Positions 8,420-16,061 of a stretch of 25,583 bases of DNA are shown piece by piece. Within the stretch, counting starts at the first letter, position 1. Each line of letters begins with the position of its first letter. Under the pieces are notes generated by a model that saw nothing but the letters and a program-made list of their open reading frames with translations, was not told where the DNA came from and ran no database searches. The position numbers were made by a program, and so were the translations under genes. Source of the DNA: Campylobacterales bacterium (GTDB lineage: Bacteria; Campylobacterota_A; Desulfurellia; JAADFJ01); NCBI GenBank assembly GCA_027080125.1, contig JALWSW010000079.1:1-25583 (forward strand), given 5' to 3'.

Positions 8420-8656
8420 ATGTATAGCGATGCAATCATGGGTATTATAGGCAGGGACCCGTTTCTGCTTGAGAAAAAGATTGAAGAGACGGCAGAATAT
8501 ATTGTTCTGTTGGAAAAACTTTTGGAGGAAAACGGAATAATCGTAGATGATGATCTGTTAAAAGAGCTGAAAAAACGATATTTTGATGAGCTGAAGGAGG
8601 AGAAAAGACGGTTTCTGATGCAGTTTGCAGGTGAGATAATAAGGGAGGAGGGATAA
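8420..8656 (+). CDS. small helical hypothetical protein in the metF-dcd operon
   Basis: A 78-residue acidic and basic-patch-rich protein that I do not recognise. After a short N-terminus (MYSDAIMGIIGRDP) nearly all of it looks alpha-helical and amphipathic, with heptad-like leucine/isoleucine spacing (about 17-36 and 44-78), so a helical hairpin or coiled coil is plausible. It has no signal peptide, no transmembrane segment, no cysteine and no metal motif. It is very likely real: it has a good ribosome binding site (AAAGGA six bases upstream), begins one base after the metF stop, and ends directly against the dcd ATG, whose GGAGG site it supplies. A function is not inferable. Confidence 0.8.
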   Translation: MYSDAIMGIIGRDPFLLEKKIEETAEYIVLLEKLLEENGIIVDDDLLKELKKRYFDELKEEKRRFLMQFAGEIIREEG

Positions 8657-9208
8657 ATGAGTATAAAAAATGATAAATGGATAATCAAGCAGGCTAAAGG
8701 TGGAATGATAGAGCCGTTTGCAGGCAGACAGGTAAGAAAAGGGGTTATCAGTTATGGAGTATCCAGTTACGGTTATGATATGAGAATTTCGGACGAATTC
8801 AAAATATTTACCAATGTGAATAGCTCCGTAGTTGACCCAAAACAGTTTTCACCCAAAAATTATATAGATTACAAAGGCGATATCTGTATTATTCCGCCAA
8901 ACAGCTTTGCGCTTGCAAGAAGCGTTGAGTATTTCAGAATACCAAGAAAGGTGTTGACCGTTTGTCTTGGCAAATCAACCTATGCCAGATGCGGAATTAT
9001 TGTTAATGTAACACCGTTTGAGCCGGAGTGGGAAGGTTATGTTACAATTGAGGTGTCAAACACCACACCGCTGCCTGCCAAGATATATGCAAACGAAGGA
9101 ATAGCGCAGGTATTGTTTTTTGAAGCTGATGAGGAATGTTTGGTCAGTTATGCGGATAAGAAAGGCAAGTATCAAAATCAGAAGGGGATAGTACTGCCTA
9201 AACTATAA
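8657..9208 (+). CDS. dcd: dCTP deaminase
   Basis: A homotrimeric cytoplasmic enzyme that deaminates dCTP to dUTP in the dTMP route. The 183-residue length is typical. Landmarks are SYGYDMRIS (about 36-44), LGKSTYARCGI (about 104-114, the phosphate-binding Ser/Arg segment) and TPFEPEWEGYVTIEVSN (about 118-134, with the catalytic glutamate), then the NEGIAQVLFFEAD turn. The C-terminal KYQNQKGIVLPKL resembles the tail that closes over the nucleotide. Ordinary and bifunctional (dUMP-forming) versions are hard to separate by eye; the ordinary enzyme is the default call. The ATG immediately follows the stop of the 78-residue gene. Confidence 0.95.
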   Translation: MSIKNDKWIIKQAKGGMIEPFAGRQVRKGVISYGVSSYGYDMRISDEFKIFTNVNSSVVDPKQFSPKNYIDYKGDICIIPPNSFALARSVEYFRIPRKVLTVCLGKSTYARCGIIVNVTPFEPEWEGYVTIEVSNTTPLPAKIYANEGIAQVLFFEADEECLVSYADKKGKYQNQKGIVLPKL

Positions 9209-9236
9209 ATTATTTTTTGAAAATACGGGAGGATAG

Positions 9237-9962
9237 ATGTCAGGTCATAGTAAGTGGAGCAATATAAAATATAAAAAGGCTGCCGAGGATGCCAAAAGAG
9301 GCAAGATTTTTACCAAGTTGATAAAGGAAATCACAATAGCCACAAGAATGGGAGGCAAAGACCCGGATGCAAATCCACGGCTTAGGATTGCCATTGACAG
9401 AGCAAGAGCGGCTAATATGCCAAGAGATAATATCGAAAGAGCGATAAAAAAAGGCGCAGGTGAGCTTGGAGGAGCCAAATTTGAAAATGTTATATATGAA
9501 GGCTATGCGCCCGCGGGTGTAGCCGTGCTTGTTTTTGCAAATACCGATAACAAAAACAGAACAGCCTCAAGCATAAGAAGCACGTTCAACAAACTTGGCG
9601 GAAACCTTGGCGAAACCGGATGTGTAAGCTGGATGTTTGAACAGAAAGGAGTCATCTCTTTTGATAACAGTATAGACGAGGAAGAGCTGATGGAAAAAGC
9701 TATCGAAGCAGGTGCGCTTGATATAAAAGAAAATGAAGAGCATAGCTGCTATGATGTCTATACCGATCCCAAAGATCTTTACAAGGTAAATAGCGAGTTG
9801 GAAAAACAGGGGCTGAAATCCAATGATCTGTTTCTGGATGAGATTCCGAAAACCAAGGTAGGGTTAAGCGAAGAGGACAAGCAGAAGGTAAGAAGACTTG
9901 TTGAAAAATTAGACGAGCTTGATGATGTTGATGATGTTTACACAAACTGTGATCTTGACTGA
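9237..9962 (+). CDS. YebC/PmpR/TACO1-family protein
   Basis: A 241-residue member of the YebC family. Such proteins have been described as DNA-binding transcriptional regulators and, more recently, as factors easing translation of difficult peptide stretches; the role here cannot be decided. The N-terminus MSGHSKWSNIKYKKAAEDAKRG is the family signature, followed by KEITIATRMGG, ANMPRDNIERAIKKG (about 61-75) and YEGYAPAGVAVLV (about 87-99). The acidic C-terminus ends in DDVDDVYTNCD, as in most members. GGGAGG lies six bases before the ATG. It is not next to ruvC here, its common neighbour, but closes the thioesterase-metF-dcd operon. Confidence 0.96.
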   Translation: MSGHSKWSNIKYKKAAEDAKRGKIFTKLIKEITIATRMGGKDPDANPRLRIAIDRARAANMPRDNIERAIKKGAGELGGAKFENVIYEGYAPAGVAVLVFANTDNKNRTASSIRSTFNKLGGNLGETGCVSWMFEQKGVISFDNSIDEEELMEKAIEAGALDIKENEEHSCYDVYTDPKDLYKVNSELEKQGLKSNDLFLDEIPKTKVGLSEEDKQKVRRLVEKLDELDDVDDVYTNCDLD

Positions 9963-9977
9963 CAACCACTGGTAAAC

Positions 9978-10022
9978 GGTGTGAGTCAGATTGGATATTA
10001 CCATATCAATCTAACTCACACC
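9978..10022 (+). terminator. long imperfect hairpin after the yebC-family gene (terminator-like, but no U-tract)
   Basis: GGTGTGAGT (9978-9986) pairs perfectly with ACTCACACC (10014-10022). After one C/A mismatch, AGATTG pairs with CAATCT, then comes a bulged G and ATA/TAT, leaving a six-base loop TTACCA. The stem totals about 18 base pairs. There is no run of T on either side, so it is not a textbook intrinsic terminator. It could stop or stabilise the 3' end of the 7152-9962 operon, or act as an RNA processing or protein site ahead of sdhA. Confidence 0.5.
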
Positions 10023-10087
10023 AAGAAATAGACTTTCCATTAAATAGTTAATCAATTATTAATAACAAATTTTAACCTTAAGATATC

Positions 10088-10145
10088 TTGACATTTAAAT
10101 TGTCAGTGCTAATCTATAGTTCTGTATAGTATGATAGACGGGGGG
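10088..10145 (+). promoter_or_regulatory. candidate promoter/operator and G-rich ribosome binding site for sdhABE
   Basis: A perfect -35 hexamer TTGACA occurs at 10088-10093. Possible -10 elements follow at 10111-10116 (AATCTA, 17-base spacing) or 10113-10118 (TCTATA, 19-base spacing). TGACA (10089-10093) and TGTCA (10101-10105) form an inverted repeat around an AT-rich centre that could be a regulator site overlapping the -35 box. GGGGGG at 10140-10145, four bases before the ATG, is the only ribosome binding candidate. All -10 assignments are weak. Confidence 0.4.
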
Positions 10146-10149
10146 TATA

Positions 10150-11889
10150 ATGTCTGAGTCTTTTATCAAAAATATTCCCGTTCAGGAATATGATGTTGTA
10201 ATTGTCGGAGCCGGTCTTGCCGGAACATCCGCTGCAATGGATATTCAGAAAGCGGGAAAGAAGGTGGCCGTTATAAGCAAACTTCATCCACTGAGAAGTC
10301 ATTCGGGCGCTGCGCAGGGAGGCATAAATGCCGCGCTTTCTGCTGAGGACAGTCCTGATCTTCATGCATTTGATACGGTAAAGGGAAGTGACTATCTTGC
10401 CGACCAGAATGCGGTTGAGTTTATGTGCCAAAAGGCGCCTGAAACCGTTAGATGGATTGCCAATTGCGGTGCCGTGTTCAGCCGAAGCTCAGATGGTCAT
10501 ATTGCAATGCGTCCTTTTGGTGGAGCAACAAAACCGAGAGCCTGCTATGCAAAGGACAGAACCGGTCTTGCGCTGCTTCAAACGGTTTATGAGCAGGCAA
10601 TTGCGGCGGGGGTTAGATTTTTCAGCGAGTGGTATGTCTCTGATCTGATTTATAAGGATGGTGTAACAAGAGGGGTTGTTGCGTTCGATCTTTTGGGGCT
10701 CAACTACACCATATTTAATGCCAAAGCCGTAATGTTTGCAACAGGAGGATATGCGAGAGCATACAAAGTTACTACAAATGCTCATGCAAACACCGGAGAC
10801 GGATTGTCAATAGTAGCAAGGCACGGACTTCCGCTTGAGGATATGGAGTTTGTTCAGTTTCACCCAACCGGACTTGCAGGGCGCGGAATTCTTATTTCTG
10901 AGGCTGCAAGGGGCGAGGGAGGAAGGCTCTATAACAGCGAAGGTGAGCGCTTTATGGAAAAGTATGCTCCGGAAAGCAAGGAGCTTGCGCCGCGGGATAT
11001 AATAAGCCGCTGCATAGCTATGGAGATAAGAGAGGGCAGGGGAGTCGGTCCAAAAAAGGATGCGGTTGAGATACGACTGATGCATCTGGGGGAGCGCCTG
11101 ATTATGACCCGTCTGCCTGAATTGCGCGATCTGGCGATAACGTTTCTTGGACAGGATATGATTGTCGAACCGGTATATATCTCACCAACTGCACATTACT
11201 CTATGGGCGGTATTCCGTGCGATATTGAAGGACACGTTAAAAAAGACAGCAGAGGCACCATAGTGACGGGTTTGTATGCAGCCGGAGAATGCGCATGCGT
11301 GAGTGTTCATGGCGCAAACCGACTCGGATGCAACTCTTTGCTGGATGCATTGGTGTTCGGAAGACACACGGCTGAGACAATAATTAACGATTTAAACAAC
11401 GGTACTCTTATACTGCATAAGGTAACGGCTGAGGATGCGGATGCGGCTATCGGGGAGGTTGAGGGAATACTTCATAGCAAAGGTGAGGAATCTGTACCGG
11501 TTTTGCGTGACAGGCTGAGAGAATCTATGACGGAAAATGCGGGTGTTTTTAGAACCGAAGAATCACTTTTGAAGGAAAGAGAGATTCTTGCAGAGCTTAG
11601 CGAACGCTACAGGCATATTCATATAGATGATAAAAACAGGGTTTATAATACCGATCTGGAAGAGGCGATAGAGCTGGGGCATATGCTTGATTATGCCAGA
11701 TTCATAGTCGAAGGGGCGATTGCAAGAAAAGAGAGCAGGGGAGCGCATTTCAGATATGATTATCCCGAACGCGATGACAAGAATTTTCTCAAACACAGCT
11801 ATATGTTTATGCACTCGGACGGGACGATAAAAATTGAATACGGCGATGTTCATATTGGCAAATTTAAACCGAAAAAAAGAATATATTAG
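10150..11889 (+). CDS. sdhA: succinate dehydrogenase/fumarate reductase flavoprotein subunit
   Basis: The FAD-binding catalytic subunit that interconverts succinate and fumarate, 579 residues. The Rossmann loop is VIVGAGLAGTSAAM (17-30). RSHSGAAQGGIN (49-60) contains His51, matching the histidine that binds FAD covalently in this family. Substrate and proton-relay landmarks are QFHPTGL (His238), HYSMGGI (His349) and the HGANRLGCNSLLDA segment with His387 and Arg391. The C-terminal helical and capping regions end in HSYMFMHSDG. No twin-arginine or other export signal is present, so the active site should face the cytoplasm. It starts an operon with sdhB and a CCG-domain subunit. Direction of catalysis (oxidase or reductase) cannot be told. 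Confidence 0.96.
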   Translation: MSESFIKNIPVQEYDVVIVGAGLAGTSAAMDIQKAGKKVAVISKLHPLRSHSGAAQGGINAALSAEDSPDLHAFDTVKGSDYLADQNAVEFMCQKAPETVRWIANCGAVFSRSSDGHIAMRPFGGATKPRACYAKDRTGLALLQTVYEQAIAAGVRFFSEWYVSDLIYKDGVTRGVVAFDLLGLNYTIFNAKAVMFATGGYARAYKVTTNAHANTGDGLSIVARHGLPLEDMEFVQFHPTGLAGRGILISEAARGEGGRLYNSEGERFMEKYAPESKELAPRDIISRCIAMEIREGRGVGPKKDAVEIRLMHLGERLIMTRLPELRDLAITFLGQDMIVEPVYISPTAHYSMGGIPCDIEGHVKKDSRGTIVTGLYAAGECACVSVHGANRLGCNSLLDALVFGRHTAETIINDLNNGTLILHKVTAEDADAAIGEVEGILHSKGEESVPVLRDRLRESMTENAGVFRTEESLLKEREILAELSERYRHIHIDDKNRVYNTDLEEAIELGHMLDYARFIVEGAIARKESRGAHFRYDYPERDDKNFLKHSYMFMHSDGTIKIEYGDVHIGKFKPKKRIY

Positions 11890-11897
11890 GATTGAAT

Positions 11898-12881
11898 ATG
11901 GAAAAGAAAAGAATAACCTTCAAAGTTTTTAGGTTTAATCCTGCTGTTGATGATCTTCCGCATTACGAATCCTATGTGATGGAAGTAAAAAAAGATGCCT
12001 TGGTGTTGGATATTCTCAACAGGATAAAATGGGAGTTTGACGGTTCGTTTACATATCGGCGAAGCTGCCGTCACGGAATATGCGGGAGCTGTTCAATCAG
12101 GGTTAACGGCAAGGTAGTCCTGTCATGTAAAGAGAATGTTTTTGAGCTGACCGATATCTTTGGTGATCTTCTTGTTCTGGAACCTCAAAATAAACAAAAG
12201 GTTATAAAAGATATGGTTATCGACCGGGTTGATTTTTGGAATAAATATACGGAGGTCAAGCCGTTTCTTGTTGCCAAATATGATGAGCATCCTGAGGTTG
12301 AGGCAAGAGTTTCTCCTGATGAAGCAAGTCTGATGCTTGATTCGGATATCTGTATTCAGTGCGCTAACTGCTATTCGGTTTGTCCGTCGGTAAGGGTCAA
12401 TGAAAAATATTACGGACCTGCGGCATTTGTTAAAGCGTATCGATTTATCGTTGATACAAGGGATCATAACAAGAAGGAACGTATAGACATCATTAATGAA
12501 CCTGAAAAAGGGGTATGGGATTGCGTTAAATGCTATAAATGCGCTGAGGTCTGCCCTAAGGGAGTCAATCCCATAGAAAAGATAACCCTGCTTCATAATC
12601 AAGTGTTCAAAGAGGGACGTGCAAAAAATAACGTTGCAACCCGTCATGCGATAGGATTTAAAAAATCGATTCAGAAAAACGGATTTCTGGATGAGGGATT
12701 TCTGGTGCGTTATTCGGAAGGTATTTTTGGGACAATGAAGCATCTTCGCGAGGCGTTTGATATGTTCAGACGTGGCAAGATAAAGATGCCATGGAATATG
12801 CCTTCAAAGCCTAAAAAGATGAATGAGATCAAACAGCTTATAAAAGTTGCCTCAAAGATTGAATGCAGGAGAAAATGGTGA
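11898..12881 (+). CDS. sdhB: succinate dehydrogenase/fumarate reductase iron-sulfur subunit, E-type
   Basis: The electron-transfer subunit between SdhA and SdhE, 327 residues, longer than classical SdhB because of a C-terminal extension rich in basic residues. Cys57, Cys62, Cys65 and Cys77 form the plant-type [2Fe-2S] site (CRHGICGSC...C). Cys152/155/158/162 form a CxxCxxCxxxCP [4Fe-4S] site. The third set, Cys209/212/215/219, also reads CxxCxxCxxxCP, where classical enzymes have a [3Fe-4S] pattern lacking one Cys. A second [4Fe-4S] is therefore predicted, as described for non-classical E-type enzymes. The ATG at 11898 has AGG seven bases upstream and is preferred to the TTG at 11892. The stop overlaps the start region of the next gene. 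Confidence 0.95.
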   Translation: MEKKRITFKVFRFNPAVDDLPHYESYVMEVKKDALVLDILNRIKWEFDGSFTYRRSCRHGICGSCSIRVNGKVVLSCKENVFELTDIFGDLLVLEPQNKQKVIKDMVIDRVDFWNKYTEVKPFLVAKYDEHPEVEARVSPDEASLMLDSDICIQCANCYSVCPSVRVNEKYYGPAAFVKAYRFIVDTRDHNKKERIDIINEPEKGVWDCVKCYKCAEVCPKGVNPIEKITLLHNQVFKEGRAKNNVATRHAIGFKKSIQKNGFLDEGFLVRYSEGIFGTMKHLREAFDMFRRGKIKMPWNMPSKPKKMNEIKQLIKVASKIECRRKW

Positions 12882-13768
12882 AAAGATTAAGATATGCGCT
12901 TTATGCGGGTTGCACCGCCAAGCAGTCAACCCCGGAATTATGGAAATCCACAATGGCAGTTGCCGATAAACTTGGAATAGAGCTTGTTGACCTGAAAGAG
13001 GCTACCTGTTGCGGAGCAAGTCATCTGAGAGATTTTGATGCGTTTCTTTCTATGGTGCTTAATGCGAGAAATATCTGTTATGCGGAGATGAAGAATCTTG
13101 ATATGGTAACAATCTGTAACACATGCCAGAATAATATTGCTTTTGTCAAGGCAAAGCTTGACGAGGATGCTCAGCTTAGACTTGAGGTAAACGAGCATCT
13201 TGCCGAGATAGGTTTGAAATATAGAGGAACCTCGAGCGTCAGACATTTTATGTATGCGCTGATTGAGGATTATGGCTTGGATAATTTGGCAAAAAAGGTT
13301 GTGAAGCCGCTGAAAAATATCAATATCGCTCCATTTTACGGATGTCATAATATAAGACCGTTTCATATTCAAAGCGGATTCAATATGGGCGAAAACTCTT
13401 TTCATCCTACCGGACTTGATAACCTGATTCTGGCATTACAGGGAAAACCGGTTGAGTATGCATACAAAAACAGATGCTGCGGATTTCACGTAGATCTTCA
13501 GGCGCCGAAGACCGCAGATAAACTTACCGGATTGGCTTTGGCTGATGCGACAGATAACGGTGCCGATATGGTGGTAACCCCCTGCCCATTGTGTCAGTTG
13601 AATATGGATGTAAAACAAAAAAGTGCCTCAAAGGCTGTTGCAAGGGAAATAAAGCTGCCGGTTTTGCATCTTACCCAGCTAATCGGGCTTGCTATCGGGA
13701 TTAACCCGAAAGATCTTGGCTTGGAGCATAATCTGGTTCAATACGGCTTAAAAGAGATTATCTCGTAA
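12875..13768 (+). CDS. sdhE: CCG-domain (HdrB-like) third subunit of succinate dehydrogenase/fumarate reductase
   Basis: A 297-residue protein with two cysteine-rich CCG domains as in heterodisulfide reductase subunit B and the SdhE/MfrE subunit of non-classical succinate:quinone or methylmenaquinol:fumarate reductases. Domain one has Cys13, Cys45-Cys46-Gly and Cys81-x2-Cys84. Domain two has Cys157, Cys201-Cys202-Gly and Cys237-x2-Cys240. Each set is expected to bind an unusual iron-sulfur cluster. There are no transmembrane helices, so it replaces the classical membrane anchors SdhC/D and presumably docks SdhAB on the membrane. AGGAG at 12867-12871 serves either ATG 12875 or a GTG at 12878 forming a GTGA overlap with sdhB. 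(The sdhE symbol here is not the FAD-assembly factor.). Confidence 0.92.
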   Translation: MVKRLRYALYAGCTAKQSTPELWKSTMAVADKLGIELVDLKEATCCGASHLRDFDAFLSMVLNARNICYAEMKNLDMVTICNTCQNNIAFVKAKLDEDAQLRLEVNEHLAEIGLKYRGTSSVRHFMYALIEDYGLDNLAKKVVKPLKNINIAPFYGCHNIRPFHIQSGFNMGENSFHPTGLDNLILALQGKPVEYAYKNRCCGFHVDLQAPKTADKLTGLALADATDNGADMVVTPCPLCQLNMDVKQKSASKAVAREIKLPVLHLTQLIGLAIGINPKDLGLEHNLVQYGLKEIIS

Positions 13769-13773
13769 AACTT

Positions 13774-14742
13774 TTATAGATGGAATCTGTTAATCAGCTT
13801 TTCTGCCTCTTCGGTTTTCCCGAGAGCTGCCAGAGCTGCAACCTTTCCCTTTATGACCAGCTTGTCTGCTTTGATTTTCAGAATATCGTCAAAATGCTTC
13901 AGCGCTTCGCTGAATTTGCCAAGCTCAAGCTCAACAAATGCCATACTCAGCATAGCGGCGCTGTTTTTCTTGTCCATTTGAAGAATGTATTTATAAATCT
14001 CATAGGCCTCATTAAAACGTTTTCGGTCTGCAAGCTGAGCAGCCAGATGCATCCAGCATAAATCATCGTCACTAAGCGAGCTGTCTATTGCAAGAAAGGC
14101 AGCCTTAATCTGTTCATTGGCGTTGAACAGATCAGGTGCGGTATGAGAAGGCAGGAGAACCTCAAAATTCCAGTTGAGTAATCTTGTAATCGATTCAAGA
14201 AGCAGCTTTTTGTTGCCTGTAGCAGGATCTACATTTGCAACATACCAGTTATCCGGTTCGCTTCTTAAAACGGTATGTCCGCTGAAGAGCAAGCCTTTAT
14301 CAAAATCAGCATAGCAAACCGAACCCGGTGTATGCCCGGGTGTATAAATGGCGGTGATACTGAAATTGTTTAAATCAAAACGCTGAGTATCTTCAATCAA
14401 TCTGAGTTTCACATTTTTCTGTTGACTTAGCACCTCTTTCATGTTGAAATTTCCCAGTTTAGCCCAGATAAAATCTGCGCGGTGCATATAGATTACAGGA
14501 GAGCATTTTCCCAGAATATCGATCAAACCGCCTATATTCTCAAAATGTCCATGCGTCAAAAATATTCGCTCTATCTTTGCGGTATCGAATTTTTCCTCTA
14601 TCTTATCGGATATATTGACCAGATTACCGGCATCTATAAGCGTTTTCCCCCCATCGAGCAGATAAACATTTGAGGAGCTCGATTCTTCATCTATCATCCA
14701 TATATCCTTTAAATCATCTCTAAATTGCGACAAGTCAATCAT
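13774..14742 (-). CDS. metallo-beta-lactamase-fold hydrolase with C-terminal TPR-like repeats; altered metal ligands
   Basis: A 322-residue cytoplasmic protein. Residues 1 to about 205 are a metallo-beta-lactamase fold: NVYLLDGGKTLIDAG, THGHFENIGG, TPGHTPGSVCY and LLFSGH. Residues about 225-320 are helical repeats resembling TPR units. The canonical HxHxDH reads HGHFEN (His64, His66, then Glu68 and Asn69), and the bridging Asp of the usual SGDT motif is His156. His137 and His200 remain. The two-metal site is therefore non-standard, and the protein may bind one metal, another metal, or be mainly a binding protein. It is the last gene of the minus-strand liv-hisI operon, with AAAGGA before the ATG, and its end lies five bases from the convergent sdhE stop. 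Substrate unknown. Confidence 0.85.
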   Translation of the reverse strand: MIDLSQFRDDLKDIWMIDEESSSSNVYLLDGGKTLIDAGNLVNISDKIEEKFDTAKIERIFLTHGHFENIGGLIDILGKCSPVIYMHRADFIWAKLGNFNMKEVLSQQKNVKLRLIEDTQRFDLNNFSITAIYTPGHTPGSVCYADFDKGLLFSGHTVLRSEPDNWYVANVDPATGNKKLLLESITRLLNWNFEVLLPSHTAPDLFNANEQIKAAFLAIDSSLSDDDLCWMHLAAQLADRKRFNEAYEIYKYILQMDKKNSAAMLSMAFVELELGKFSEALKHFDDILKIKADKLVIKGKVAALAALGKTEEAEKLINRFHL

Positions 14743-14746
14743 TTGT

Positions 14747-15148
14747 TCATCCTTTAAATATAAATTCGGGATAAATCAGGCGAGGATCGAACTCAGGTTC
14801 TTCGCTAATTTTCCACTCTTTGTCTTTTAATGTTCTGTAAAAACAGCTATGATAACCCCGGTGACATGCCCCTCCGGCAGGTTTTACGGTTATAAGAAGG
14901 GCATCATTGTCGCAGTCAACCTTTATATTTATTACCTTTTGCGTGTGCCCTGATGTTGTTCCTTTTTTCCACGGCTTAAATTTGACCGGGCTGAAATAGT
15001 GCACAAAGCCGGTTTCTATGGTTTTATTCAGCGATTCCTCATCCATCTGAACAAGCATTAAAACATTTTTATCCGTATCTGAAATAATAGCATCAATAAA
15101 GCCATCTTTGAATTTCAAGCTTTTTGTTATCGCTTTTGCCTTACCCAT
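14747..15148 (-). CDS. hisI: phosphoribosyl-AMP cyclohydrolase HisI
   Basis: A metal-dependent cytoplasmic enzyme opening the adenine ring of PR-AMP in histidine biosynthesis, 133 residues, without a fused HisE (pyrophosphohydrolase) domain. Family motifs are KPWKKGTTSGHTQKV (about 58-72), the metal-binding VDCDNDALL (about 77-85) and GGACHRGYHSCFYR (about 92-105), which hold the DCDxD aspartates and the conserved cysteines. It lies four bases downstream of the COG1237-type gene and four bases upstream of the MBL/TPR gene on the minus strand. It is thus embedded in a transporter/hydrolase operon, away from the hisF at 25160. It could be the sole hisI of the genome. Confidence 0.94.
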   Translation of the reverse strand: MGKAKAITKSLKFKDGFIDAIISDTDKNVLMLVQMDEESLNKTIETGFVHYFSPVKFKPWKKGTTSGHTQKVINIKVDCDNDALLITVKPAGGACHRGYHSCFYRTLKDKEWKISEEPEFDPRLIYPEFIFKG

Positions 15149-15152
15149 AAAT

Positions 15153-16061
15153 TTATTGAATCCTCAATGAAGAGCCTACAGCGCTTATATGATAGTTTTC
15201 AATTTCGTTCATAAGCTTGCAATGAGCCCGGTTTCCTGTGCAGTGACCGGCTATGACCCATTCCGGATTTTCGTTTTTTATAGATGAAACCGTTCTTTCT
15301 ATTGTCATGTTATCGGCTTTGCCAAGATGAAATCCTCCGATTACAGCCCTCAAATTCATTCCGGTCATCTCTTTTGCTTTGTTTATAATGTTTACGATAC
15401 CTCTGTGAGAGCAAGATGAGAGCACAACCACCCCTTTTTCCGTCGGAATATAGATAGAGTTTTCATCTGTAAAGCTATCAGGTTCTATATTGTTATTTAC
15501 CTGTATGCAGGCGCCTTTCATTATTTGCTCAAAGTTTGTCTTTCTTTTAACGATGCCGCTATTGAAAAGACCGGCTATAAATTCTTCCGGCTTATCAAGC
15601 AGTTTGATTTTGGCTCCGGCATCTTCCAGTTCGTTCAGCTTTATTGACCACGGACCTATAATACCTGAAGGTGTTTTGAGAAGTTTTGGAAAAGCCGCAT
15701 CCGCTCCCACAAAAAGGTCAATCTTTTTATTTTTCAGCGAGCTGATATTAGCAACTAGCTCTTTGAGCCCTCCGAAATGGTCAGGATGGGCATGCGATAA
15801 AAAGATGCCATCAATAGTGGAAAGATCAACGGACATTGCTTCGAGATTGTTTTTCAGAGCAAAATAGGAATGAGAGGCATCCATAATGATTTTATGGGCA
15901 GCATCGGAAATAAAATCTATAAGCAGTGACAAGCCGTGTCCAGCTATAAGCGGTTTTTTTAATGTTGCAGGCTTAACGCGTTTAAGACTTTTTACATCAT
16001 CCAAAAATAGATCTATATAATTATCAACAATTACGGAAATCTCTAATTGCTTAACACGCAT
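15153..16061 (-). CDS. COG1237-type metallo-beta-lactamase-fold protein (dihydropterin aminobenzene-phosphate synthase-like)
   Basis: A 302-residue metallo-beta-lactamase-fold protein of the group annotated as 7,8-dihydropterin-6-yl-methyl-4-(beta-D-ribofuranosyl)aminobenzene 5'-phosphate synthase. That activity was shown for an archaeal methanopterin enzyme and cannot be assumed here. GHGLSLLID (about 41-49), SHAHPDHFGG (His90, His92, Asp94, His95), SCSHRGIVNI (His219), IGGFHLGKAD (His245) and AGHCTGNRAHC (His273) give a complete set of metal-ligand candidates. The ATG at 16061 is preferred to one ten codons upstream because AAAGGAGG sits just before it. It overlaps the livF stop by 11 bases, tying it to the transporter. 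Substrate unknown. Confidence 0.87.
   Translation of the reverse strand: MRVKQLEISVIVDNYIDLFLDDVKSLKRVKPATLKKPLIAGHGLSLLIDFISDAAHKIIMDASHSYFALKNNLEAMSVDLSTIDGIFLSHAHPDHFGGLKELVANISSLKNKKIDLFVGADAAFPKLLKTPSGIIGPWSIKLNELEDAGAKIKLLDKPEEFIAGLFNSGIVKRKTNFEQIMKGACIQVNNNIEPDSFTDENSIYIPTEKGVVVLSSCSHRGIVNIINKAKEMTGMNLRAVIGGFHLGKADNMTIERTVSSIKNENPEWVIAGHCTGNRAHCKLMNEIENYHISAVGSSLRIQ

Noticed and set aside
8657..9208. Bifunctional dCTP deaminase/dUTPase
   Set aside because: The residues separating the two classes cannot be aligned confidently by eye, so the simpler dcd call is kept.
10146..10152. TATAATG at the sdhA start as a -10 box
   Set aside because: It would place transcription start inside the coding sequence; it is better read as the spacer between the G-run and the ATG.
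12123..12743. 206-codon opposite-strand open frame within sdhB
   Set aside because: It is antisense to the conserved iron-sulfur subunit, has no plausible ribosome binding site or recognisable domain, and is a shadow of the sdhB codon pattern.
13758..13780. Hairpin GAGA-TTA-TCTC at the end of sdhE as a bidirectional terminator
   Set aside because: The stem is only about five bases, it lies within the coding end, and no proper T-run follows on either strand.
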